Shown: one piece after another, positions 1 through 9,548 of the stretch
Numbering within the stretch: the stretch's first letter is position 1
Layout: each line of letters begins with the position of its first letter
Assembly (NCBI GenBank): GCA_004151065.3
Contig: NWUY0300014571.1
Span: 31,913 to 46,791 of the forward strand
Reading direction: 5' to 3'
DNA length: 14,879 bases
From: Larix sibirica
Taxonomy: Eukaryota; Streptophyta; Pinopsida; Pinales; Pinaceae
Made by a program: the position numbers and the translations under genes
Notes under the pieces: generated by a model
The model's input: only the letters and a program-made list of their open reading frames with translations
What the model was told of the DNA's origin: nothing
Database searches by the model: none

Positions 1-566
1 TCGATTCATCATTGATGTTACATGTAGTTAGTAAGTAATTGCATCAATATTTTCTAAATGTTCTGGTTTAAAACAAAATGGATCTTTATGTCTCTATTTC
101 ATAATTATAATTATATTTATCCCCATGTCATGTTTCCGGGGTCATTATGTCCCATGTCGAATACTCATATTTCCGTGTCCAATGTCCTCATGTCAGGTGA
201 CTTAGCACACAACTGCAAACCCAACGAAAGACATCACAAAAGTCAGCTTAGTTAGGCACTAAAGGAATTAGAAGAATATCTTTTAAATTTGTAAAAGCAA
301 AAGTCAAGCAGGCAGTATTGGGCATCAAATTCCTGTTTCTGAAGATTACAGGTCCAAGAGGGCACATATTAGGGAAATTATCTATTGGGACAAGGAGGGG
401 CATGATGGTAAGAAAATGTATTTCCAATACTTACAATGCAAATAGACCTCCAATTGAATCTTAATACCAAAGATCATAATGGGTCTCTGATTGAAGACCA
501 GGATTGAATCAAATATATCATATACCTTATCGAGGTATGTGAAGTGAATCTAACGTAAACATCTGC

Positions 567-698
567 AAGCCACTTTGTAGTGCTTAGCTATGGAAATTAA
601 TTGCGGAGTAATATGTTAGAATATGTCTTTCTAAGCCACTTTCAAGTGCTTGGCAATGGATATAAAGTGCAGTGTATATGCTTGAATATGTTATTTTT
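567..698. repeat. Imperfect tandem duplication, 66-bp unit, two copies
   Basis: Unit 1 (567-632) and unit 2 (633-698) both begin AAGCCACTTT and share AGTGCTT, CAATGGA/CTATGGA and GAATATGT at the same spacing. Identity by eye is roughly three quarters, so this is an old local duplication. It lies inside the presumed GTPase intron and has no open frame of note. Confidence 0.75.
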
Positions 699-769
699 AA
701 TGTAGAGAGGGGGAGAGAGATAATAATATCCAGCAGCTTCTAGCTATTACAAAAGGCGTGCCTACATAG

Positions 770-2110
770 CTGTAAATTCAAAACTTACATAATCCAAACC
801 CCAAACTCAAACCAACTTCCCTAAAACACTTTCCCCCACCCAACCCCAGAGTACTGAAAATTGCCTAGCGAATTTGCCCCACTATGCCGCTGTGCAAAAG
901 GCCCTGTTGCCTAGTTGTGCAATCTTTTCCACCAAGAGCAATAATCACATTCCTTATCCCCTTTGCTTTATATCCCTAATGCCAAGAACCAAGGCAATCA
1001 AATTTACCAAAATCTCTTCAAGCTTGAAAATGACATTACGTAGCCACACTCCCTACTTTTCTAATTGACCCTACTGACTTATTACAATTTCCTTCAACTA
1101 CTATTGCCCCTTTGAGACATACCACATGTTAACCCCCAGATTGACTATTTTAATCGTTTTCTTATCTCTAAAACCATTGTCACTGCCCCTTACCTCGATT
1201 CCATAGACAAGATGAAAGCATTTCGTAGGGTCCTAGAGTGGCTAAGATCCTCAAATTCCAATTTCACCCCTTACGCGTACCCACTAACATCTCTTTCCCT
1301 GATTGTTTGTCTCCTTCAAATGTCCTTTCAACATCACTCTCTGAATCAACCCCTTAGCTACGTTGGCCTTCTTCGTACCCTTTTGAGCATAAGGAGAAAC
1401 CATATCTACAATTTCATTCCTTCAAACAATGGTAATAATTTTTATGATATTCCAATCTCTTTGTAAGCCTTAAACTAACTAAAGGATAATTTTGCACCGA
1501 TCTTCTTGTCAAATTCTCCTTTCTATTATATCGCAAGCATGTGAGGTAGTGATCTCTAGACACGTAGGCATTGTCCTTTGTTTCCATGATTACACATTGA
1601 CTAGTGACTGGTTCTCTTATTTTCCTACATACTCCCATCCGGATCTGTCTAATCCTAAAAGGTTGTTACTTTTACTTTGTCGATCTTAGTTTAACACCTT
1701 GGTTTGCCATCTTATTGGAAAACTTATTCTTCCCTCTTCTACCATAAGCATGACTGAATCAAACAAGCTTCCTCCTTTCCTCAGCATGTCTTGGAGCTTC
1801 TAGATCTAATTCCTTGGCGCTAATTTTGTAATTGATATAGAATCCCCCTAGATTAACCACTCACTAATTTACAAACTTTCCCATATTGCTAATCCCTGCC
1901 TTAAGCTACAAACTCTGCCTCGATCTTAATTGTCTAACCACTGTCTGACCACTTTCTAAGCCATGTTTGATAATTAAATCCCTCTTTTGGTTCTTGATAG
2001 CCCCTCCTACTTGAACCTTTTCTGGATTACCTTTTTAACTGCTTCATCAAATTGTGAACACTTTCATCCTTTAGAAGATTTATAGATCCATCTTAAACTT
2101 AGATCTATTG
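770..2110 (-). other. G-poor plus strand block, possible decayed minus-strand insertion
   Basis: The plus strand is conspicuously poor in G and rich in C and T runs, for example around 800-850 and 1860-1980, so the minus strand is purine-rich. Coding strands of plant retroelement genes often show this skew. Conceptual minus-strand translation gives only short Lys/Arg/Glu-rich stretches broken by stops, and I could not match them to a family. It may be an ancient minus-strand retroelement, or simply intron compositional bias. Confidence 0.25.
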
Positions 2111-2205
2111 AGTTATATTACAATGTTCAAAAAACCGAGGTGAAGATTAACATTGAGAAAAATAAAATGTCTGCTATTTTCTAAGCATTACGCATTATGC
2201 ACACG

Positions 2206-2271
2206 TAGACAAAGTATGCATAGACAAAGTAATAAGATCTCCACCCACACACAAAGTAACGAAGATCTCCC
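2206..2271. repeat. Short clustered direct repeats (ACAAAGTA / AAGATCTCC)
   Basis: TAGACAAAGTA occurs at 2206 and again 15 bp later at 2221. ACAAAGTAA followed by AAGATCTCC occurs at 2224-2243 and again at 2251-2271 with one extra base. This looks like replication slippage in non-coding DNA, and no function is suggested. Confidence 0.6.
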
Positions 2272-2520
2272 CCATAGAAAACCTCGCTTTGGCCCAACAA
2301 TATGAGGGCCTTCATGGACATACTTGGAAAATCCGTGTGAGAATATGATTTGTTTAAAGCTGTGACAAGGGGTACTTCAAGAACTGTAGGATTCAATAAA
2401 AATTGTCTACAATTTATGATTAACGAAGACCTTATAGCAAATATTAACTACCATAGAGAAGCTGCCCTAGGCCATTGCCTAACCATGAATTCAAGTGAAA
2501 GAAAAAGTAAACAAATGTAC

Positions 2521-2638
2521 CTGAATCTCCAACAACAAGAACCCGCACTTGCCCGCATTGAGAAAGCCCATTTTGATCCCTGACTCTGTCTCGATCTCTA
2601 TCTCTGTCTTTGTCTCTGTCTCTGTCTCGCCGAAACAT
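2521..2638 (-). CDS. LIP1: LIP1-like small GTPase, first coding exon (partial gene)
   Basis: The exon encodes 39 residues plus the first base of a split codon. The N-terminus is MFRR, then an Arg-Asp dipeptide run (about residues 4-21), then CGQVRVLVVGDS, with the next Gly split by a phase-1 intron. The Cys-Gly-Gln-Val-Arg-Val-Leu-Val-Val-Gly-Asp-Ser-Gly core is the beta-1/P-loop start characteristic of plant LIP1 (LIGHT INSENSITIVE PERIOD 1), a Ras-like GTPase that in Arabidopsis affects the circadian clock and nucleus/cytoplasm signalling. The exon stops in the middle of the G1 motif (GxxxxGK[S/T]), and the other half must come from exon 2, which is not here. I chose the ATG at 2638 because family members start shortly before the charged run. 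An in-frame ATG at 2665 would add nine residues (MAELFIFDA). Reading past the donor loses the G1 motif, which supports splicing. It could be a pseudogene fragment, but the frame is clean. Confidence 0.78.
2584..2629. repeat. CTCTGT/GACAGA-type hexamer microsatellite inside the exon
   Basis: The plus strand shows repeated TCTCTG and close variants (TCGATC, TCTTTG). On the coding strand this is GAGACA/GACAGA, giving alternating Arg and Asp codons. The six-base period keeps the reading frame, so length changes add or remove Arg-Asp pairs without a frameshift. Confidence 0.85.
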
Positions 2639-2712
2639 TGCGTCAAATATGAAAAGCTCTGCCAAATTTACTTCCCTTAGCAGAGGTTACAGAAGTCGGT
2701 CAGATGCAAACC

Positions 2713-3017
2713 CTACAAATAGATGGATAGGATGCAAATTCAAGCTAAAACCCAAATGGCCTTTCATAAGATCTCCCAAAGCGAACTCGTCGTTCATCTC
2801 AGCACTCTATCTATATCACCAGATCTGATTTAAATTTCAGGATTACTGTCGTAGGACGTCATTCCTAGATCACGATGCATTCAAATAACCACAATATACG
2901 ATACAGAACCTCAGAGAATGCACCCAGAAGCAGGACAGATTGACATGGGTACTCTAAAACGCCATTGAACGAAAGGGGTTTCGACGGTTTTTGAATTACA
3001 AAATCAAAAGAATTTAC
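2713..3017 (-). other. Candidate 5'-leader intron of the LIP1-like gene
   Basis: On the minus strand a good donor (GATCTG, then GTAAATTC) has its GT at 3017-3016. A plausible acceptor (CCATCTATTTGTAG, then GGTTTGCATC) has its AG at 2714-2713. The predicted intron is 305 bp and lies fully upstream of the start codon. Another possible acceptor is ATTTAAATCAG near 2820. This rests on splice-site appearance alone. Confidence 0.35.
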
Positions 3018-3240
3018 CAGATCGGATTCAATCCTGCAAAGCGTAAATGGAACGCGAAATTTCTAAAGGGAAAGCCCACGGCTGTCCGGCTTGAAGCACG
3101 AGGCTGATGGCATTGAGCGAAAAGACGTAAGAAGGTAAGCGAGCCGGCTGTTGCGGAAAGCTTGCTTCGTATCCACAAGCTTTTGTCTGTTTTCCTGTGC
3201 TCATGCCCTTGCATTCTCCAACAGTTTGGTTAGTTTAATT
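3018..3240 (-). other. Probable first leader exon of the LIP1-like gene
   Basis: This stretch between the TATA-like site and the candidate leader donor is visibly richer in G and C than its surroundings, as is common for plant 5' ends. It contains an upstream ATG at 3214 that opens a 66-codon frame ending in a TAA at 3014-3016, so that frame crosses the candidate donor. If the leader intron is removed as proposed, the frame instead ends a few codons into the next exon (TGG-GTT-TGC-ATC-TGA). The transcription start near 3240 is inferred only from distance to the TATA-like site. Confidence 0.35.
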
Positions 3241-3610
3241 GTCTAGGATTACAGATAGTTTATCTCCCTTATATCATTATCCGTGGGTTCCACTGCACGA
3301 TTATAGGGTGTCAATTGTGACCGCCGTGTGGGCCTACTACGGTCATATGGCCTTGCTATTTCATGACTGGAAAATTTCATCTCTAGCAAGAAACCATTCT
3401 GTTTTTTAAGGTTATGAGATCTACATGTAGCACAACGGCCACCATTTTACTTGTCGATGCATCTAATAATTGAGGATTGCATTCTTCATCTTGTCCACAT
3501 CAACAACAAGAACAAAGTTTTGTGTCCTCAATGTGTGATGCACGAGGCTATGCATCTCTTGGCGTAATGTCGACATCTAGTGAACTATAAGACAAATCTG
3601 CTTTTAGGTT
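3241..3610 (-). promoter_or_regulatory. Proximal promoter region of the LIP1-like gene
   Basis: This is the DNA between the presumed transcription start and the LINE insertion. On the minus strand it contains GATATAAG (complement of 3268-3275), a reasonable TATA-like box about 30 bp before the proposed start. I found no other element that I can name with confidence. The whole proximal region available before the retroelement is about 370 bp. Confidence 0.4.
3268..3275 (-). promoter_or_regulatory. TATA-like box
   Basis: The minus strand reads GATATAAG, followed by GGAG. The spacing to the GC-richer leader below 3240 suits a plant core promoter. The evidence is sequence appearance only. Confidence 0.35.
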
Positions 3611-3637
3611 AAGAAATACAAGTAGAGATCTATCTTA
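3611..3637 (+). repeat. 5' target-site duplication of the LINE
   Basis: This 27-bp segment begins AAGAAATACAAGTAGAGATC and recurs at 13966-13992 with one difference (T3631 versus C13986). Similarity may continue for 14 more bases (to 3651 and 14006, with three more mismatches), but that part is AT-rich and less certain. It is preceded by TT, so the junction TT/AAGAAA resembles the preferred nick site of L1-type endonucleases. Confidence 0.9.
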
Positions 3638-3749
3638 ATTATAGATTTATAATTAATTTGGGGGGGAACAATTGAAATTAATGAATATATGTTTTGAATT
3701 ATTTCAATTTAAGTAACATCATTTGTTTTGGATTTAATTTGTTGAAGAG
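3638..3749 (+). other. LINE 5' leader
   Basis: This is non-coding sequence between the target-site duplication and the likely ORF1 start at 3750. It includes a seven-G run at 3660-3666 and AT-rich DNA. Plant LINEs carry an internal promoter in this part, but no promoter motif can be recognised here. Confidence 0.5.
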
Positions 3750-5679
3750 ATGGATGCAAACCCTAATTATGGTTTCTGAAAATTATGGGTTTTGTTTGAG
3801 TTTTCTGGCTAAACCACCTGTCATGGAGTTAAGCCCTTATGTAAATAAGGGTCTAGTATCAACTATGTCAAAAAGTGGGAAGTTTTCCAAGCTATTTTAT
3901 CGTTTTTGTTTTTTGTAGGTGTTGTTTTAAGTGTTTGGGTCCCCTTGGGCTATCCACATGGCAAAGAATGGTTCCATTAGTCATTCGATCCCTCCTTTTT
4001 CAAATCCCCCACTGGTGGAGCCACATCCCTTTTGTCGTCGGGTCTACAATCTGACAAGGGTACCACCTCTTGTACTCCTCTGTCAAATTTGCAATTACTT
4101 TCTTATGTTGGGTTGTTAGAGGGTAGGTCGAATCTGCAATCAAAGACATTGTTGGAGGCCAGTACCCCCTCCACTTCACTTGTGGTGGAGTTGTCTCTTC
4201 TGGCTTCAAACGATTCACTAGTGGATGAGTCTCTGAAGCAGGTAGGGTTTCAAACTATTGTAGACAAAAGGGATGTTTCACCAAGGCTTCGTGGGAATGT
4301 AAATGGCTGGAGGAACGAGAACAAAAACTCAGGACAGAAGGCCAGTGATCGATGAGCTACTAAGGCTTTCAAGGCGTGGAATAATCGTGTTCAGATAACA
4401 TTGGGTCATGATGTCAATATGGATCGGGTGTTAAGTCTGTCTCAGAAGGCATTGGTTAGGTGCTTCGAATATATCTCCCTCAACTGAGTGGAGACAATAA
4501 AATGGATGACTGAAAACTAGAAGAACTGGCTACATTATTGTCCCAAGATCAGTTTCTTGCTCAAGGGTTGGATATGCTTTCTTTTCATCAACGAGGAGGA
4601 TGCACTAAAAGTATTAAGGAAATTTTGGACCATAAGTAAGGGTTCACTCGTCCTTAAGCGATGGCATACAGCTTTTGACCCCCTGAAGGAGCCCATCTTG
4701 ATCTGACATCTCTGGCTATAATTACCAGGTTTCCCCATCCAACTTTAGTCAAAGGAAGTTTTGATCTCTGTTGCTAACACAGTAGGGAAGTTTATCGATT
4801 TGGATGAGCAGTTATTAAACTCATCGGACAAGCGTATGGCAAAGGTTTTGATTGAAGTTAATGTAGCTAGGGGCCTACCTATGGAACTCGAGATAAATTG
4901 GGGAGATATCAACATTATTCAGAGACTTGACTATAAGGGTATACCCTTTCACTGTCATTCATGCCGTAGGACGGGTCACTTTATATCTTCATGTCCGAGC
5001 ATTTTTTATGGAGGGACAATCGGATGCTAAGGAGGTTTTTTAGACTACAATTGTTTCAAGGGATGAGCCCTTGCCCACTCTTCCACTGGAGCCTGGATTT
5101 GCATTAAATGAAGACATGCCATCCTTAATTGGTAAGGTTGAAGCCCTTCTCCCACATTTCTGTAGTCAAATTTCAGAGGGAGAATTAGCGGCAATTGTTG
5201 AAGCTGAAAATATGGTTTTGTCTATTCCAGTTGATTCTAATACGAATGTAAATTCTCTGGAAAATTTCGATGTCAATGGGAATGTAGAGGGTCAATTGAA
5301 TATTGAATCTCAGTCCAATTTTGTCAATTTGGAGTCTAAATGTATGGACACTTGTCCCTCTTTTATAGATATGCCAAATGATATGTCTTCCCATTTATTG
5401 GTTGTAGATTGTTCTGTCTGAACTGTCTGTATGCCACATTCCATCGGGAGATCCCCTTCCCTGGGTCCTAGTTCACACCTTATTAACTCTGGTACCAAGT
5501 CATCCCCCTTTGGTCATTTTGCTTTGGATTCATTTAATGAGGACTAAATTTTTGTTGGAGATCCTTTGGATGAATCTTTGAATTCCCCGAGTCTCTCTAC
5601 ATATGCTTTGAATGCTCCCAAGTCTTCTCCTCCCTCTATAAACCCACTAAGAAACCCCCCTATAGGTCTTTTCAAATAA
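3750..5679 (+). pseudogene. LINE ORF1 (DUF4283 + CCHC zinc knuckle), copy A, broken
   Basis: ORF1 is the RNA-binding, Gag-like protein that coats LINE RNA. The likely start is ATG 3750 (MDANPNYGF), in frame with the rest. The frame runs through a Ser/Thr-rich N-terminal part, then a DUF4283 domain (about 4440-4920, with PKISFLLKGW and KRWHTAFDPLKEP, then LPGFPIQL and MAKVLIEVN), then a zinc knuckle CHSCRRTGHFISSC (CX2CX4HX4C) at about 4952-4993. Shortly after the knuckle (about 5000) the frame shifts by one and continues to a stop at 5677. In-frame stops include TGA 3777, TGA 4353, TGA 4704 and TGA in place of a likely Trp at 5419. Part 3821-5679 is repeated in copy B. The family assignment is clear; the exact start is inferred. 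Confidence 0.85.
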
Positions 5680-7426
5680 ACAATCACCCAACCTAAAGGT
5701 ATCTCCCATCAATTCTATAAGATGTCAAAATGTAATTATAAGGAATAAAAGAAATTAGAAAAACAGAGATGGGTCTTCCTCCTTTAACCATATCGAAGGA
5801 GGGGACTTAATCAACACTTATATCCCTCTATCTGCCATACTTAATGATACCCAAAAAAACAATATTGAATCTCTTCCTCCTCATGTTCATAGGGCCCTTA
5901 GAGCACTTGGGCCCTCATCATTGGTTTCTCAATGATTTGTACCTCTTTCAATATCTGGAGAGTGGGGGCCTCGACAACATCATGCCCTCAAGAGACTATT
6001 TGAACAAGATAAACCTGATGTAGTAATGATATAGGAGACTATGGTAGTTGGTAGTAAAGCTTGTGAGTATTTTTTAAAAATCTTTCCTTGTTGGGAGGTA
6101 TGTGCACTTGATGCCTTGGGTTATCTAGGGGGCTTCTTACTATCTGGAACCAAAAGTGGTTGATCTTAAACCTTATAAAACTTGTGCATCCATTCTTTTG
6201 GAGGGGAGAGTTAAGAGACTCTCTCATGATATTAGAATCATCAATTGTTGTGGGCCTTATAGTAGAAGACAAAATTTATGGGAGGATGTGGTTTCCACTG
6301 GTTTTATAAATGTCCCAAATCTTATCTTGGGAGGGGATTTAAATCTTACCTTATCGGCCTCTAAAGTTTGGGGATCATAGCCAAAGGTGAATCCTTTATC
6401 TAATTACTTTCAACAAATATTCCAAAAAGCTAATCTTATTGATGTGAAGCCAATAAAATTATGTCCCACTTGGAAAAATGGTCGACTGGGAGATTCTGGA
6501 ATTGGAAAAAGACTTGATAGATTCTTGCTAGCAGAAAGTCTTGCAAATTATGTTGATAGGTGTCGATCTTGGACTATAGCCTTGTGCATATTAGATCATT
6601 CTCCAATTTGCTTACAGATTGAAGGGTCTCAGGAGAAACGTAATTATCCTTATAAGTTTAACCACTCTTGGCTTGATGATGTGGAATCAAAATTTTGACC
6701 AGGAATCAGTGGGTTGGACATAAGGATTCTAGGACTGATATGGTTATGAAAACTGGTAGATAAACTCAAAAGATTGAAAAAAGTGGTCATTCTTTGGGAA
6801 AAAGATAAAAAACTTCAGCTCAGACAGGAATTGATGGAAGTGGAAATGAAATGAGAGGAACTGTATGTAGAAAATATGTTTGACTTCCATAATTCTGAGG
6901 TTACAAAGCAAATTGCGAGCATGGAAGCTAGGAAAGTCGATTTTTGAAGAATAGAGGAGGAAACACAGTGCTTGAAGAGTAGAGCAGTCTGGATATCACA
7001 GGGGGTGAAAACACTAAGTTTTTTATCAATATGCAAATTTCAGAAGAAATTATAATTATATATGGGATGTCAAAGATAGTCAAGGTCAAATATAGAATTC
7101 ACAAAAGGACCTGGAATGTACTGCAGTTGATCATTTTTCTAAGCTTTTTAAAGATCCAAGTACCTCCACCATTGATTCTCAATTGCAAGTGATACACCTT
7201 TATCCTAGATTCTTCTCCTGTGAGGAGGGGCTAGAGGTTGGCAGACCTGTTACTATCAAAGAAGTGGAAGAGACCCTTAAATTTTTTGCAAAATAAAAAA
7301 ACCCATGACCTAATGGATGGTCAATGGAATTCTTCCTGGTGGGTCAAGATCTAGTGGATATGGTTGAAGAGTCTAGAACTCAAGGACTAGTTTATGGGGC
7401 TTTAAATTCTACCTTCCTTGCATTAA
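3821..7426 (+). repeat. Internal LINE duplication, unit A
   Basis: This 3606-bp unit covers most of ORF1 and the ORF2 endonuclease up to the N-terminal part of the reverse transcriptase. Unit B follows in the same direction at a 3608-bp offset. By eye I count 19 substitutions (13 transitions, 6 transversions), one 1-bp indel (extra base near 6876 in A) and a 15-bp gap in A after about 7339. Unit A starts at TCATGGAG inside ORF1 and ends at TTGCATTAA. Sequence outside these points differs between the two units, so the boundaries are sharp. Confidence 0.95.
5941..7426 (+). pseudogene. LINE ORF2 N-terminal part (endonuclease to start of RT), copy A, cut off
   Basis: ORF2 begins with an AP-like endonuclease (exonuclease-endonuclease-phosphatase fold) that nicks target DNA. 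Visible parts are RQHHALKRLFEQDKPDVVMI, with TAG (6032-6034) where the family has Gln, followed by the retained catalytic Glu-Thr; GGDLNLTL with Asp at 6336 and Asn at 6342; KRLDRFLL; and the LDHSP motif with Asp-His at 6594-6599. Frameshifts lie near 6130-6160 and a stop at 6378. A linker and the start of the RT follow (YPRFFS, EVEETLKFF), and the copy ends abruptly at 7426 without RT catalytic motifs. Relative to copy B it has an extra TGA at 6852, a one-base insertion near 6876 and a 15-bp deletion. Confidence 0.88.
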
Positions 7427-7428
7427 NA
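7427..7428. other. Duplication junction with the only ambiguous base (N) in the window
   Basis: Unit A ends at 7426 (...GCATTAA) and unit B starts at 7429 (TCATGGAG...). The two bases between are N and A. No other ambiguous base occurs in 14.9 kb. This may be true filler DNA at a duplication breakpoint or a consensus or contig-joining artefact. Confidence 0.95.
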
Positions 7429-9287
7429 TCATGGAGTTAAGCCCTTATGTAAATAAGGGTCTAGTACCAACTATGTCAAAAAGTGGGAAGTTTTCCAAGC
7501 TATTTTATCGTTTTTGTTTTTTGTAGGTGTTGTTTTAAGTGTTTGGGTCCCCTTGGGCTATCCACATGGCAAAGAATGGTTCCATTAGTCATTCGATCCC
7601 TCCTTTTTCAAATCCCCCACTGGTGGAGCCACATCCCTTTTGTCGTCGGGTCTACAATCTGACAAGGGTACCACCTCTTGTACTCCTCTGTCAAATTTGC
7701 AATTACTTTCTTATGTTGGGTTGTTAGAGGGTAGGTCGAATCTGCAATCAAAGACATTGTTGGAGGCCAGTACCCCCTCCACTTCACTTGTGGTGGAGTT
7801 GTCTCTTCTGGCTTCAAACGATTCACTAGTGGATGAGTCTCTGAAGCAGGTAGGGTTTCAAACTATTGTAGACAAAAGGGATGTTTCACCAAGGCTTCGT
7901 GGGAATGTAAATGGCTGGAGGAACGAGAACAAAAACTCAGGACAGAAGGCCAGTGATCGATGAGCTACTAAGGCTTTCAAGGCGTGGAATAATCATGTTC
8001 AGATAACATTGGGTCGTGATGTCAATATGGATCGGGTGTTAAGTCTGTCTCAGAAGGCATTGGTTAGGTGCCTCGAATATATCTCCCTCAACTGAGTGGA
8101 GACAATAAAATGGATGACTGAAAACTAGAAGAACTGGCTACATTATTGTCCCAAGATCAGTTTCTTGCTCAAGGGTTGGATATGCTTTCTTTTCATCAAC
8201 GAGGAGGATGCACTAAAAGTATTAAGGAAATTTTGGACCATAAGTAAGGGTTCACTCGTCCTTAAGCGATGGCATACAGCTTTTGACCCCCTGAAGGAGC
8301 CCATCTTGATCTGACATCTCTGGCTATAATTACCAGGTTTCCCCATCCAACTTTAGTCAAAGGAAGTTTTGATCTCTGTTGCTAACACAGTAGGGAAGTT
8401 TATCGATTTGGATGAGCAGTTATTAAACTCATCGGACAAGCGTATGGCAAAGGTTTTGATTGAAGTTAATGTAGCTAGGGGCCTACCTATGGAACTCGAG
8501 ATAAATTGGGGAGATATCAACATTATTCAGAGACTTGACTATAAGGGTATACCCTTTCACTGTCATTCATGCCGTAGGACGGGTCACTTTATATCTTCAT
8601 GTCCGAGCATTTTTTATGGAGGGACAATCGGATGCTAAGGAGGTTTTTTAGACTACAATTGTTTCAAGGGATGAGCCCTTGCCCACTCTTCCACTGGAGC
8701 CTGGATTTGCATTAAATGAAGACATGCCATCCTTAATTGGTAAGGTTGAAGCCCTTCTCCCACATTTCTGTAGTCAAATTTCAGAGGGAGAATTAGCGGC
8801 AATTGTTGAAGCTGAAAATATGGTTTTGTCTATTCCAGTTGATTCTAATACGAATGTAAATTCTCTGGAAAATTTCGATGTCAATGGGAATGTAGAGGGT
8901 CAATTGAATATTGAATCTCAGTCCAATTTTGTCAATTTGGAGTCTAAATGTATGGACACTTGTCCCTCTTTTATAGATATGCCAAATGATATGTCTTCCC
9001 ATTTATTGGTTGTAGATTGTTCTGTCTGAACTGTCTGTATGCCACATTCCATCGGGAGATCCCCTTCCCTGGGTCCTAGTTCACACCTTATTAACTCTGG
9101 TACCAAGTCATCCCCCTTTGGTCATTTTGCTTTGGATTCATTTAATGAGGACTAAATTTTTGTTGGAGATCCTTTGGATGAATCTTTGAATTCCCCGAGT
9201 CTCTCTACATATGCTTTGAATGCTCCCAAGTCTTCTCCTCCCTCTATAAACCCACTAAGAAACCCCCCTATAGGTCTTTTCAAATAA
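7429..9287 (+). pseudogene. LINE ORF1, copy B, 5'-truncated by the duplication and broken
   Basis: The content matches copy A from 3821 onward: the Ser/Thr-rich segment, DUF4283 and the CHSCRRTGHFISSC knuckle (about 8560-8601), with the same stops (for example TGA 7961) and the same frameshift after the knuckle. It lacks the first about 71 bp, including the likely start codon. Differences from copy A that change the protein are Arg/His and His/Arg around 7995-8016 and Phe to Leu at 8072; FEY is the expected family form at the last site, so B is derived there. The stretch from about 8073 to beyond the end of this entry is identical to A. Confidence 0.85.
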
Positions 9288-9548
9288 ACAATCACCCAAC
9301 CTAAAGGTATCTCCCATCAATTCTATAAGATGTCAAAATGTAATTATAAGGAATAAAAGAAATTAGAAAAACAGAGATGGGTCTTCCTCCTTTAACCATA
9401 TCGAAGGAGGGGACTTAATCAACACTTATATCCCTCTATCTGCCATACTTAATGATACCCAAAAAAACAATATTGAATCTCTTCCTCCTCATGTTCATAG
9501 GGCCCTTAGAGCACTTGGGCCCTCATCATTGGTTTCTCAATGATTTGT

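Larger units (their letters stand above)
1..2520 (-). other. Intron 1 of the LIP1-like gene (partial; runs off the left edge)
   Basis: The intron starts at the donor whose GT is the complement of 2519-2520 (exon ...GATTCAG, intron GTACATTTG). I searched both strands of 1-2500 by eye for the rest of the GTPase, especially the Gly-Lys-Thr/Ser half of the P-loop, and did not find it. The acceptor is therefore probably outside the window and the intron is longer than 2.5 kb. The stretch holds an imperfect 66-bp tandem repeat, short direct repeats near 2206-2271 and a G-poor block at about 770-2110. All open frames here are short and unlike any family I know. The alternative is that this is an isolated gene fragment and not an intron of a working gene. 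Confidence 0.55.

Noticed and set aside
1212-1466. 84-codon plus-strand frame as a gene
   Set aside because: It lies in the G-poor block, has no recognisable domain and is surrounded by stops in all frames. It is likely chance.
2181-2396. Minus-strand 71-codon frame as exon 2 of the LIP1-like gene
   Set aside because: It contains no Gly-Lys-Thr/Ser or other GTPase motif and is rich in Tyr and Phe from low-complexity DNA.
2610-2828. Plus-strand frame starting with a Ser-Leu-rich repeat
   Set aside because: It is the antisense of the Arg-Asp microsatellite exon. The minus-strand reading has family similarity and a splice donor, while this one has none.
3931-9106. Paired identical open frames (107, 89, 116 codons and their antisense partners) as conserved duplicated small genes
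   Set aside because: They are pieces of LINE ORF1, or shadows on the other strand. Several begin at non-ATG codons, and their identity comes from the block duplication.
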